This document shows, piece by piece, positions 12,663-26,400 of a DNA stretch of 64,000 nt. Source of the stretch: Calonectria ilicicola. Its lineage: Eukaryota; Ascomycota; Sordariomycetes; Hypocreales; Nectriaceae. Position numbers and translations under genes: made by a program. Where the stretch lies: assembly GCA_020809705.1 (NCBI GenBank), contig CP085832.1, positions 372,001-436,000 of the forward strand, read 5' to 3'. Within the stretch, counting starts at the first letter, position 1; every line of letters starts with the position of its first letter. The notes beneath the pieces were generated by a model, which had not been told where the DNA came from, did no database searches, and saw only the letters and a program-made list of their open reading frames with translations.

Positions 12663-14442
12663 GGTGGTTTATGGGGAGAAACTATTCTTGAGAATACATG
12701 AGGGCAGGCGGCGCAATGCGAGCCATGCCAATCCTTTATTATTCAACTCCCAAACTGCCTCTTGCTCATTGCCGGTCCCAGTGCGATTGAGCACGCTAGG
12801 GCACTGCTGCGTGACATCATTCTAGCGCGTGTGAGGTCTTATGCGGCCTTGGTGGTTGCAATTCGCACTCAGGGCCATTTCGACAATGTCGCGATCACGT
12901 CTCCGCCCCACGCTCTTACACCATTCCCGCCCCACCACCCATTAGCATGACCACGCCGATCTCTACCCAGTCGGAAGCTTTGGATTGTCGAGCTTGCTTG
13001 CGTGGGGTTTTCAGGGGCTCTGAACCTTGCAATATTGCCCCAGTGTGTTATTTGCTTTTCTTTCATCCCACACGTGCGGGGTGAAGAAACAGGCTCAACT
13101 CCCCGTCAACTCCCCGTCCCAGAATGTACTTTGGAGCACTCTCTCTGCTGGCTATCGGTATCCGCCTTTACATTTCATGTGGAGATGGAGAAACTACTTT
13201 AAGGTGATCAGAGCATCTTGGCTGTGTTGGCACTAGTCAATTGAGCCATTAAATGCATGTTTGGGATTTACTCATCCCACATGCTTGGCCGAACTGATAC
13301 CCGATCTCGGATCGTACCTTATGCAAGATAAATGAGGCTTGCTCACATGAACATTAGCATGCATTCATCCGTAGTGCCATGTCCGTGTCTTTTCCGGTTC
13401 TTGCTGATACGGACGCCCGCAAGCACCATGACGCAGCATGAGTGTTGTTTCTAGTCAAATGCAATTCACGAGTCGCAAGCGCATGAATCACTGCCATATC
13501 CTTTTCACGAGAGCTTCATGCGAAATAGATGTCTTTTGAGACGTTCCCGTTTCCCGCGAACTGTAAAATGACATAAATCTCTCTGGCGCAATTATTTATT
13601 AAGCAAGCTAGATGCACCTGGGGCCTCACCTCATCGAGCAGTTTGACGGACTGAGGTTGTTTAGATGTTTTCGAACCCGGAAGAATAGTTCTCCAATATA
13701 ATTATTTATTATTGAATGGAAGTCTCTCAACTAAAAGGTTCAATACGAACATAAGCCAACGATTCAATCATATCATGACCAGGACAAACAAGCAATATAC
13801 CAATATCTCAACACTTGGAATATTACTGCTGCTAATTATTTGGATTAAAATCTACGTCATGTCTTAACAATACATACCTATAAAACTTTAGTCAAACTTT
13901 TCATATCTTTAGGAAGAATCGATTGATTAGGAATAGTGGTTTCAAAGACCTGATCGCATGTTTTCAAGATATCTCATTTGCGATAGAAAGCATGGCCTGG
14001 ATTTAACATGTACCCAGAAATACATAGCCGTTAGATCGATCGGGTTGACATGTACCTGGCCCGAAAGAATTCATCGACGCGTCAGTAGAATATTGCTACC
14101 GTTATGGCCATAATATACATACGAAGTTCTTTTAAAACACTTTATTGACTGCTCCCTCCTTAAAAGTCCTACTACTAAAACGTCTAAAACTGTTCGATGA
14201 TCTATTCTTCAACCGCTTGGTCAATTGCATAAAAGAATGTCACTAATTATGGTTCAGTGAAAAGGCAAATACTAACATCAAGTATTAATGCTCTATCGCT
14301 TAACTTAATATAGTCATCTTACTTGCAGACTTCAGAGTAGTAAAATAATGTATGTTATTATGTAGAAGGTAACTATATAACTAATCTATAGCCTGGTAGA
14401 TTCTATAAACTTTCCGTACCCTTGGCAGCTATCCATCGTGGG
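12663..14442. other. Long intergenic region, GC-rich half then AT-rich half
   Basis: About 1.8 kb between the NRPS 3' end and the BVMO start. I see no gene. The part to about 13.5 kb has ordinary composition and should hold the BVMO promoter. From about 13.56 kb to 14.4 kb the DNA becomes clearly AT-rich with many short AT runs and no open frame, like a decayed non-coding or transposon-derived filler. Confidence 0.5.
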
Positions 14443-17400
14443 TTATTCATGAGCCATTTCAGTGAGGTCTCGTTCAAAACAGCCTAGCCAGCGATGAACG
14501 CGCTCGCGGTGACTGATTGCGTCATTGTAGTGGAGCGTGATCGAAAGCTGGCCTTCGGAAACATGCCCCGTCATGTAAAATACTGACCAGTGATTGGCCA
14601 AGGAAGCACTTTCGGGTTCCGCGTGCGTCGGTATGTTCATATTCTGGAAGAGAGAGGTTGTTCGCTCAAGGTGGTCAAACCCACCCAGATAGTTGAAATT
14701 GAGCTCGACGCAGCCGGTCTTGAATGCCTGCTTTCCTTTGGTGTTCAGATATCTAGATGCAAAGTATGACCAGTCGGGATGTGGTAGACTGCGAATGCGG
14801 TCCTTGGCATTCCGTATTGTGCTGAACAGGTCTGCGCATTCTGAATGTTGTAGTTGAACTGGATACATGGTGGAAAACCATCCCACGGTCTGCGAGACAT
14901 CCATGGTATTTTCCCAGGACTCGCGACCATGAGCAGCAGTGAAGCAAGTAGCAACTAGTCGATCCGCAAATACTTCCTTGAAGCTATGCGTAAGTGCTGC
15001 AATCATGAGCTCCAGAGGTTGTGCTTGGAAAGTCTCTGTACACCGACCGAAAATACGGGACGTGGTTTCCTTGCTCAAGGTGAATTTGCATACTGCTTGG
15101 CGCCCATTGCGGACTTGGTCTTGGGTGAGACCCCAATAGCTTAGCTTTTGTGGTGTCAGTGGCACAGGCAAGGCAATGGCGGGATCTAGATTCTCCGATG
15201 CGTATGTGGCCTGCTTGGTACACCAGTGCTGGAACGCGGTAGATTGTGCGGGCGGAAGCTGATGTCCCGAGAGCAACATTTCCAGATCTCTGAGCAGTAT
15301 GTTCATCGAGGTCCAATCCACCAACAAATGGTGGACATCGAAGAAGAGAAATTGCGAGCTGCCCGAGTCGATAAGTGCCGCCGAAACCAAAGGGCCCTTT
15401 TCGATATCCAATACGCCGCGGCAGCGAGAAATGACAGGACCCAGGTTGTCATCGCCATTTATCTGAACATCTTCAAACTGGAACGAGGACCCCGCGTCTT
15501 GTCGAATATACTGTACCCATTTACCATCCTGATCCCGCTCAAAGCGAGCCCGCAACATGGAATGTCTTTGTATAATGAGCTCTAAGGCATCTTTAGTGGC
15601 TTGTGCGGTGGCTTTTGTCGTCAGTTTCAAAAGGCGATACACGTCGAAGCAAATATTGGCTTCAGACTGGCATTCAATGTACCATTCTTGAATCGGAGAC
15701 AGCGAGAAGCGGACCTCAGGAGTTTCAGAGATCCCGCCATCAATCTGCTTTATGCGTGGCATTTGCTTGCATCTTCGTGAGAGAAGCCTGATAGTCTGAA
15801 ACTTGAACAGATCGCCGAGTGACAGAGAAAGACCCATATTCCGGCACCTGGAGATTACATGCATGCCAGTAATGGAATCTAGAAATTGTTAGGTTAGTCT
15901 GATTTCTGCTCGAGTGCCGGGCCTATACATACCTCCTCCTAAGCGGGTGAATCTCGCCTCGACCGAGATCGAAGATGCCGGGGTATTCAAAACATCGCCC
16001 CAAATTTCTTGCAGCAGCCGCTCGATCTCGTTTGATGGGCCTACAGCACTTTGCTTGCTTGTGGAATCGTCAAACCTCATAGAAGCCCCAAGCTTTTGCA
16101 GCGCTCGCCGGTCCCTTTTTCCAGTAGCAGTTGTTGGTATGCTCCTGAGCGCGATGTATGCGTTTGGTATCATGTATTGCGGTATAGCCAAGCCAGCATC
16201 CATGTTCTTCGTAAGACTTGCCACTGTGGAATGTAATTCATCTTCATTCAGAGCTGTAGCCCCAAGAGGAACGATAAATACCACTAATATCGCTCGAGGG
16301 GAACCATGCGGTTTCACCACCTCTGCCACTGCCTGCGGCTCACCAATGTTTTCATTCTGGCTCAGCAGCCGGCGCACATGGTACTCGACCTCGCTCAGCT
16401 CAACGCGCTGGCCTCTGATTTTTACCTGCCCATCCTTTCTTCCAAGGAATATCAGGCTGCCGTCTTCCTCGTAACGTACTAAATCTCCAGTGCGGTACAA
16501 CCGCCCTCGCCGTCCCGGATAGCCCGGAGCCTTTTGAAGTAGCCATGCCGGGTCTTGAATGAATGATGCCGCCGTTCTTTCTGGATCGTTGAGATACCCA
16601 CGACCAACTAAGGGGCCCTCCAACCACAGTTCTCCAACGCAACCAACAGGACATAGCAAGGCAGGGTTTTCCAGATCAACGACCCATGTGACTGTTCCTG
16701 CTCCGTATCCGATATGGTCAGGCTGTCTCATGTCTTCAGACCTAGTGGCAATCATGGTGCATTCCGCTGGGCCGTAACCGTTCACTGCTTTGTGCTTCAG
16801 GCTAGTCACCAGCTCCGCATTGGGCGTCTCGCCAACAAGCTCAATTCTTGTCAGTTTATCCAAAGTCTCATCCCCCAGCAGACCGGCAACTGTGGGCGTG
16901 GTGTTGATAAAATTGGCTTTCAGTCTTGCAATTGCTCCAGCCAAGTCATCTCTCCTATCGTCCTCTGCCGGGACGCAGAGACATCCACCACAAGTAAATG
17001 TGTGCAGTAAGTTATACCAGGACATGTCAAACGCGTATGAAGCGAAGTCAAGTACTCGTGATTCCGAATCAAAGCCTATGAGTCTGGCTTGATGTAGATG
17101 TGCACTGCTGAAATTGTCATGTGTAATTGTGACTCCTTTCGGTTCACCTGGAGTACGGCTGTTAGTCAAAGTCGGATAGAGCCATGGACCTTCCGCATCA
17201 TAATTTGGGATCTTACCTGTGCTGCCGCTTGTGAATACAATGTACAGTGCATTTGACGGACTCGCTTTGGGGAGCTCGATTCCTTCTGAAAGTTGATAAG
17301 TTTGCATTTCACTCACTACTAGGACCGCAGTGTCTTTGACTAGCGCACTCGCAAGTTTGTACTGCGAAGAGGATGCAAGCACCACAACAGAATCGACCTT

Positions 17401-20400
17401 CTGTACGATTGTAGAGAGTCTTTCCTCCGGCTGGGTCACATCTAACACGACAGAAGCCCCACCAGCCTTCATGACGGCAAGCACAGCGACGGCGGTCCAC
17501 ATTGACTTCTCGAACACGACAGGGACAATAACTTCCGGCTTGACGCCCATCTTGACGAGTCGGTGCGCTAGTCGAGTCGATAGCGCATCAAGCTGACGGT
17601 ACGTCAAGCTGCCGTCATGGGCACATATTGCTTGCGCCTCAGGCTGTCGCTTGACCGTGCGTTGAATCAGATCTGTGACAAGAACGTCAGAACCTGGCGG
17701 CACAGAGGCATTCCAGCGCCAGATGTCACGCTGGTCCTGTGTGCTTGTCCGTGAAATATCGCGTATCTGTGTTTGTTGGGCAGACGGCTGGCATATTTGC
17801 TGCAACACATGCTCTAATTGTTGGGCAAGTCTGGCCACCTGTGCCGTATCAAGCACGCTGGAATCGAATGAGAAGTGTAGCCGTAGACCCTCACTCTCCT
17901 CCCCGCAAACCAGCATCACGGCATGGTTGCTAAAAGAGTGCTCAGTACTAGCTCCCGGGTTGTCTAGAGACTGTTGCTGAAATATCGCACTGCCAGCCTG
18001 GGTGCTTTCTTCATTCCGTGGTGGCTGGACGACGAGTAGCGTGTTGAAATTGCAAGCCTCAGCTGCATCAGCACTCGCGCGACGGATCTTTTGCAGTCCT
18101 GTCTGCTCAAACGACGTCATGTCCAGAGCTTGGTTCTGAACCTGTTGTAGGAGCTGCTCTACGCTCATGTCTGGGCGAACAAGAACGCGAAGTGGAACCG
18201 TGGCGATACATGGGCCCACGATTTGCTCAACGCCAACGAGGTCGCCCTGACGGCCTGAGACTACTGCCCCGAAAACGGCCTCGGATGAGTTTGTATACCA
18301 CGATATCAGCGTTGCCCATGCGGCTCTTATTGAAGTAGCCATGGTCAACCCCCCGGAAGGCTGGTCCAAGTGCTTGATGGTGTGCTCGAGCACCGTGTTC
18401 GGCTGGGGTTTATAGTCAACAGATGGCAGAGCTGGGAAGTGTTGAGCTTCCAAGCCTGAGAACTGACTGTGCCAGAACGACGTCGAAGCCTCATTGTTCA
18501 CTGCCAATACATTCTTAATGAACTTTTGGAAGGGGACAGGCGGCCAAGTTGGTTTTCCAGAATATGCGCCCTCGATAGACTCCAGCATCAAGTCCATCGA
18601 CCAACCATCGTAGAGAGCGTGATGGACCGTCCACGTAAACCACGTTCTGCCGTCTTGCTTACTTTCAAACAACCCAACTTGGCTCAACGCAGTCCCAAAG
18701 CCCATAGCACATTGCTGGTTTGCTTTTTCAAGGCTTTCGTGCTGTGCCCAGCAGACTCGTTCATTTACTACAACCTGTACCGGTCCGTAGTTTTGAAGGT
18801 CAATGATTCTGGTGCGTAGGATTGGAATATGCTTGTAGACTTCTTCAAATGCTTGCTTGAAGCGGCCGACCTCGACTCCAGGCCTCAGCTCTAGTGTCAG
18901 ATTCGCCACATAGTCACCAGGCCGCTCTGCAGTCATGGTCACCAAACTGTCTTGCAGTGCTGTGCAAGGGAATATGTCTTCTATGTCGGATTCCCTAATC
19001 TTACACAATGACGCTGCCTGTTGGCGGATTATCGTGATGTTGGCCGAGTCAGTTAGTGAGAAGGGGGTAATTGTGTCCATCTTGTCATCTTTCCGCGCAG
19101 TCCTCCGTACTCTGGCCAGGTCGCCGAGGCTGGGTTGCTTGAACACGTCCGCCACGGTAAGCTCAAGGCCTTGTTTGCGGGCTGCTGCCACAAGGCGTAT
19201 GGCCTTTAGGCTGTTACCACCAAGAGCCATAAAGCTATCAAGTACGGAGATTGATTCAGCTGGTATCTTCAAAATTGTCGACCAAAGCTGTTGCATCGCG
19301 ATCTCTTCCACGCTCATTCCAGCTTCGCCTATCGTGGCATCCTCGTAAGGGCTGCTTGAGTTAAAACCACTGTAAGCAAGAAACTCCTTGGCTGAAATAT
19401 GTGCTCCGGTCTCCCGTAGAGCCCGGCGGTTTGTTTTTCCAGAAGACATCAGGGGTAGCTTTCTCATCGGTAAATAGATTTCCGGAACCATGTAGCTGGG
19501 AAGTGCTTTGGTGAGGACCTGTTGAAGCATGGCAGCTGTCTTCGGCAATGGGCCGAGTAGATCGCTGTTAAGTGTAGAAACTTCTGCAGAAGCTCGATCA
19601 AGTGTATCCTTGGTTGTAAAAAAAGCTGCAAGACAGGCATCTTCCCCTTGGCCGACAGATCGAATGATCTCTACTGCCACCTGCTGTCCAGGTTCTAGGT
19701 GATGCAGAAGGTGCTGTTCAATTTCTTCCAGCTCAATCCTAAGGCCCCGGAGTTTCACAAAATTTCCCTTGCGGCCTCGATACATCACGGATCCATTGGC
19801 ACATTGCACGACAAGATCTCCTGTCTTGTACATCCGCTGTGACATATCCACTTTGAACCTTTTTGTCCAAACTGGGTTTTTGATGAAAGCAGCGGCCGTC
19901 AATTCGTCATTCTGATGATAACCCCGAGCCACAATCGGTCCCTGGATGAGAAGCTCACCTTCGCAGCCAATTGGTACGAGCCTGTCATGGTCATTAGCAT
20001 CGACGACCCAGTAACGACAACCTGCTGGTTGACCAATATTGCTGTAACTCTCGCTCGAGGTGATGGACGTATTCACACTCGAGCAGATGGCCGTCTCCGA
20101 AGGTCCATAACCGTTCATCAAGTGTACTCGCTTCGCCCAAACCTCTACATTATTGGTCTTCATCGCCTCACCTACCAGCATTAAGCTGCGCAAACTAGGG
20201 ACTTCTGAGGGTGATAGAAGAGTCGCCACGGATGGTGTCAAGACTGCAAAGTTGGCGTGGAATTGGTTTATCGCACCTGCGATGTCATTGGTTCGTTGTT
20301 GCTCGCTGGGAATACAGAGGCAGCCTCCAGCTAGCAAAGTCAAGAATATCTCAAAAACAGAAGCGTCAAAGGCGAAGTTGGCATACTGCAAAGTTCTGGT

Positions 20401-23400
20401 CTTCGCACTTGCACCAACTTGCACACGGCTGTGGAACAAGCTGGTTGCGATCGCCGAATGTGGGACGACCACACCTGCACGTTAAAAGATACAATGTTAG
20501 CAAATTCTTCCATCAAGTTTCTCAGTGACGTACCCTTAGGCTTCCCGGTTGATCCCTGAATTGAGGAGAAAAGAGTTAGCAAATTTAGCAGGTAATGAGG
20601 AATGGTAGAGGGCGAGGAAGCCTGCTCGTGGTTTCGTGCCGCCAACTTGATACCGTCTTAAGGGAAGTAGTTTGAGACTTTCCCATAGTATGCGTATGCC
20701 ACCAAATTTTGTCGCTAGAGACGAGCCAAATGGCTGTTCTAGCTACGGCCTGCTCGCTACCATGCCTCTCATGAGTTTACTTACTGAAGTGTATATGACA
20801 TAACAAGAATTCGAGGGCTCAACTATTCCTGACTCGAGGCTAATTGCTGTCGGCAGACCTTGGACGTAACTGAAGTCGGCAGTGATGATTGTAGAAACTC
20901 TCGACCGGAGCTTATCGCGAAGGCCGGGCGAGCAGACAAGCACGGGTGCATCTATCTCGCCAAGTACAGCATCGAGTCGATCAGGAGGGTGGTTGATATC
21001 CATTGGAAGCATGACTCCTCCGGATTTGAGGATTGCAAGCATCACCACAACCGCAACGGCTGATTTCTCGCAGAGGAACGGTACGATCGTTTCTGCTCGT
21101 ACTCCAACATCACGGAGCCTAGTAGCCAATCGGTCGGAGAGATCGGTCAGTTGTCCATAGTCTAGATTTTGATCCCATGAACAAATTGCCGAGGCAGATG
21201 TCTGGCACCGAGCTATTTCTGTAATTTGGTCATGAATGCATGATTCAATAGCAGCGGGAGTTTCCATAGACCAGCTAGTAAGCAGCGACATTTCGTGATC
21301 GCTGAGATACTCATATTGCGATATCGGTGTGCTTTCATCACAACCTGCGAGCTGTGAAATTGATAGCTTGTACTGATCAAGTATGATGTCCGCCTGATCT
21401 GGAGAGATGACACGAGCGTCAAACGACATCTCAATGCAAGTCTTATCGGGAGTCACATGGCACGTGGTAACAAGCCCCATGTCACCTGTCGTGGCTGGAC
21501 AATTGGAGTTTCGTACACTGCCCAGCAGATTTGTATCCAACCCGGGCATTTTTATAACCAGAAGGTTGTTGAAAAGGGCCGCACTGTTGCCTGTTGACTT
21601 GATGTTGTCCATACCGGTATGCGCAAATGGGAGCATCTCAGTCAAATGAGTCTGCAAATCTCGCACAAACGACCTGCCAGACGAGGCCTGTGGTACATTA
21701 ACTGCGCAAGGAGCGACAGCAGATGTAAACCCGGTCAATGCAGTAATTCCCTCAACTGGTGCGTCGCGCGCGTCGAGTACAACCCCGAAGGATACCTTAC
21801 TATTTGCTGTTAGCCGAGAAATGCAGAGAGCCCAAGCTGCTTGAAGCAAAACCGGCAGTGCCGAGGCTTCTGTACTTGGTGGTGTAGTTGTTGTGATAGT
21901 GGTCGAAGAATCCAACACAGCTCTGGCAGTGATATTTGTCAGTGATGGGAACGCGGAAACTTCATCGAAGCCCTTGAGGTGATGCTTCCAATAGCTCTTT
22001 CCCCTTTCAATGAGACTGCGGTCCGACAAATAGCGGACAAACGTATTCGAAGAAGGCATTCTTCCCAAATCATGGCCATTTAAGGCCTTTTTAAACGCCT
22101 CTGCCACAATCCCAAGTGTCAAGGTATCGCATATGGCATTATGAAGTGACAGACAAATGAAGTGGTCGCCATTTGGCTGATCTATTCTGCTAAAATGGCA
22201 TAGTGGACTGCCATACTGTACCTTGGCATCTTGATCCCACTTCAAGTAATCCTCGAGGTCTTCTTCTTCAGCCCAATCTGGCATCGGTTTTAGAATCACC
22301 TGGAAATCACCCAGTTCATCCAGAGACACAATTCGGGTACGGAGTGCTGGAATTGCTGCCTCGACCTCATCCAAGGCGCTGCATAATTGATCAATCTCGT
22401 GGCTCTCAGTTTTCAAGACCCTTTGAGTGAAACCATTCACTTGTCCAGTAACGGAGGCTCTCATGGCGCTTGCTTGGGTAGGTGTGCATTGATATATGTC
22501 TTCAATCCTGCCTCTGCTCACGTGGCATTGAGATGCTGCCCTGCGCTTGGCTTCGCCCAAGACATCTGAGGCCACGAGAGCGAACGGTGTGGGAGTTGCC
22601 ACTATTTCTTCAAGAGAAGATGTCAGAGATGTGACGAGCTGCTCGGGAGTCTCGATGATCTTCTTGATAGCTGACGCGAACTGTTGCGCGATCTGAGATG
22701 CAAAAGGGCGAGAAATTTCCGCCGACCGATAAATTAACCTACTTTCAAATTCCTGCCCTGAATATCCAACACCAACTGAGATGGGATACTGCGAACTGTC
22801 AGTGTTTTTTAATACAATGTGGGCGCGAATTGTCTTACCTCGGAGGGGTCGTCAATTTCAACGGGCTCCATCTGGATATCGCCTTGGCCTGCAAGGTCCT
22901 TAGACCACAAGGGACGAATCGTCATGGCAGTGTTGAAAAGGGGAGAGTGGCCAAGATCCAATGAGTCAATCACCTGGCTCAAAGAGCAGGCTGAATTTTC
23001 AAATGCTTCGGACGAATCTTTTTTCGCCTTGTTCAGCAGGCCCAAAACAGTTGTGTTTGACGTTACGTCGAGTCTTGACACCAACATGGTTGCCAACGGG
23101 CCCATAACTTGCTCTGCGCCTTCGAATGTATTGCGTCCGGAGAAGACGGAACCAAAATACACAGATGACATCCCTGTGTACAGATGCAATACTATGCCCC
23201 AGGCGACTTGAATGACGTTGGAGACCGTCATAGCGTGTTCTCTACAGAAAGAATTCAACATCGTAGCATTATTGAATGGGATTTCAACATATGGTGAAGC
23301 ATCTTTCTCTCTTTCCTTGGAATTAGGACCAGGAATTGGGATTAGAGATGGTTTAGCGCCATCTAGGAATAACCTCCAGTACTCTTGTGCCTTGGCCTGA

Positions 23401-26400
23401 TGGTTTTGAACCCATGAGATATAATCAACAAATTCAGGTCCTCGAGACACAAACGATCCATTTGCGTAAGCATTCCCAAGGTGTTCACAGAGAAGGTTGA
23501 CGGTGTGTGCGTCCATGGCCGCATGGGTGATGTCAAGGACAGCGTAGACGACCCTGTTGGATTCTTGAACAACGACAAGACGGTTCGGCGGCTGTGATGG
23601 TCTAAAAGAAGGCTTTTCTAGATTTCGGACTACTGTATGAATATCCGAATCTGTCATCAGAGTAGTGATTGAGGTACAAGGAACTCTCTCGTTCAGAACC
23701 ACCTGCTGAAACGGGCTTTCGTCACACAACCCGCTAACAAACACCGTTCTCAGGATGGGAAAGGCTTCACAGACAGTATGCCAGGACAAGACAAGTCTTG
23801 AAGGGTCTATTTCCTCAGACAATTCTCTCGGTGTCACCTTGAAGGTCAGTCGTTGCCAGTAGACGGGTTCGTCAGCCCTCGACATAGCTAGCAGAATGCC
23901 ATCTTGGAGAGGTGTACAGGGATAGATGGTCTGCACGTTTGACGGAGAAATATCAAAAGTTCTGAGCCTGTCGTGGATGCCTTGCAAGCTTTCATAATCG
24001 GCTCGAAGCAATGGCATGTCGGTCAAGGTCAGTCGGGTGTCTTTAGATGAGAGTTCCTCCACGAAAGTGGTCAACGTATGCTGTAGTTCGACTGCCCAGC
24101 GTTCAAGGCGTGCCTGGTGTGCCATGTTTTGGTTGTAGTCCACCCAAAATTGCAAGCACCCGTCCAAGATGGCAGTGGTAACACTAAGTAAGCTTATTTG
24201 CTGGACGTCATCACCAACATTCTTTATGCTGGCTGAGTCAGTGGAGGCCATCTTAAATAGGCCATCATCTCTCTCCACCTGCTGAATGCGACCCAAGAAA
24301 TTAAACATTAACTCGAAGTCTGCTATTTGAAGAGCGTCTTGCCCTAGCATAGTTGAGGTGAACTTCGTTCGCCCGCTTGGGGAGATCATTCGATAGCAAT
24401 CCTTCACCTTCATCACAGCGTCCTCAATTGATGTGTTGGCAGTCACAGCAGCCACCAATGGGAAGAGGGCTGTGAACCAACCAACAGTTCGAGAAAGATC
24501 TATGGTAGGGTCGTCACGTCCGTGGCTCTCAGTAAACACAGCTATGTTTCCGCGATCAGGGAACACCTTATGGAATGAGAGTAAAGTGGCTGCCAGCATC
24601 AACTCAGTTGGTGATGTATCGAATGCAGTATTACATGCTCCCATAATGGCGTTGGTGCTAGCAAAATCTAAAGAAAATCGCTTTTGTATGCTGCAGCCAT
24701 ATGTAGCTGGAGTATCGCACATGTTCCAGAATTTCAGATCGGCCTTTGGATATTGCTCGAACTGCTGTACATCTTTGACCGAATCTGCTTGATGCTGGAC
24801 CCAGGACAAGAAAGGAAAACTGTCCGGAATTGAAGAGTCGGGCACACGAAGCAGTGTCTCGAGATCTTCTAAAATGACCCTCCATGAGACCATGTCAATT
24901 ATTAGGTGATGTGCGCAGAGGAAAAGATATGACTTCCCCTGCTGGTCAGCTGGGAGAATGAGATCTGCTGCAAACATGGGGCCCGACTTAATATCGAAAC
25001 ACGCCTCAGTAGCATCAACAATACTTTGTACCTGGTTTTGTGCCACTGCAGAATGTGAAATAAAGCGACAGGCATCGTTGGCCTTCAAAGATATTGTTTG
25101 AGTCCACTCACCGCTGTCCGATTGCGAGAAGCTTGCACGGAGCATCGAGTGGTGAGTGACCAACCTAAGGAGTGCTTCCCGAAGGGCATCAGATGAGACT
25201 AATGTCTTTAGCTCCAGGAACACGGATTGGTTGAAGTGATGGTGTAATGCTGGCCCACGGTTGTTTGTAAACAAAGTTTGGACAGGGGACAGAGCGGATG
25301 TCAAGTCTTCGCTCGAAGCAACTTGCATATCCGGAACCGTAACAAGTTTCTGACATGATGCTGCGGCAACAGCTAGATTTGAGCTCCGAATCAAGGCCGC
25401 CACAGTGATTTTGACACCGCGAGCACGACATCTGTTGGCGACTTGCATGGCTGATATGGAGTCGCCGCCCAGGCCTTGGAATGAGCTCTGTCGTCCAATA
25501 TCGTGTTCAGGAATGGCCAGCACGGTGGACCAAACAGATTGCATCAACACCTCCTCGTCCGACTTAGGTGCCTCTATCCTCGAATTCGTCCCGACAGTAT
25601 GCCCCATACGGCGTGAGGACAGATCTATGTTGCTTAGCCACTTCTTGATTGAAACACGGTCGAGCTTTGCAGACGGCAACTGCGGAAGTTGTTCCACAAA
25701 GAGCCATATGTTTGGGACCATAAATGGCGGCAATCGTGATTCTGTGTACTCGCGAATGAGGCATAAAAAGTCATCTCTGTGAGAATCCGATAATTCTTTC
25801 AGGTCTGTTGTTCTCGGGAGCTTGGAATCCACCAGCGTGAGCACTGCAACTAACTGAGATGGAGCTGGTGCCATCACAACAACCTCTCGAACAAGGTCGC
25901 TGCCAACCAATGAACTTTCTATCTCTCCAAGTTCGAATCTTTGGCCGCGCATTTTTACCTGATTGTCTGCTCGGCCGCAAAGGGTAATACTTCCATCAGC
26001 GTTGTGTTTTCCAAGATCTCCACACCGGTAAAAACGGCGAGAAGGCATGTTACTCCGGGCGAGGGCCCAAGAAGGAGGCTTGATGAACGAAGCGGCCGTC
26101 TTTGCTGGATCATCTAGGTAGCAACGGGCCACGCCCGGGCCTTCAATGACGAGCTCTCCAATTGCACCTATTGGACAAAGCTTGTTGACATTTCCAGGGT
26201 CCACAATCCATGTAGCACCACCTGTCGAGAACCCAATACTTTCAGGGTAGGGAGAGTCCCGTGTTAACTCGGCAGTACTGGTGATGATGGATGCCTCACA
26301 GGGCCCGAAGCAATTGAAGAAGCGCACAGCAGAAGCCCAAATATTGACGGCACTCCTTTCCACAGCCTCGCCACCTGACACTAGCGTCTTCAACGTTGGC

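Noticed and set aside
12663..13240. Several overlapping open frames of 60-150 codons on + in front of the BVMO gene
   Set aside because: They are antisense to, or upstream of, the BVMO start, have no domain-like pattern, and lie in different frames. Treated as chance.
17148..17216. 23 extra residues within the third adenylation-domain ATP loop if read straight through
   Set aside because: The stretch has a GTAAGA donor and a CCAG acceptor, and its removal restores S-G-S-T-G-E-P-K-G. It is an intron, not an insertion.
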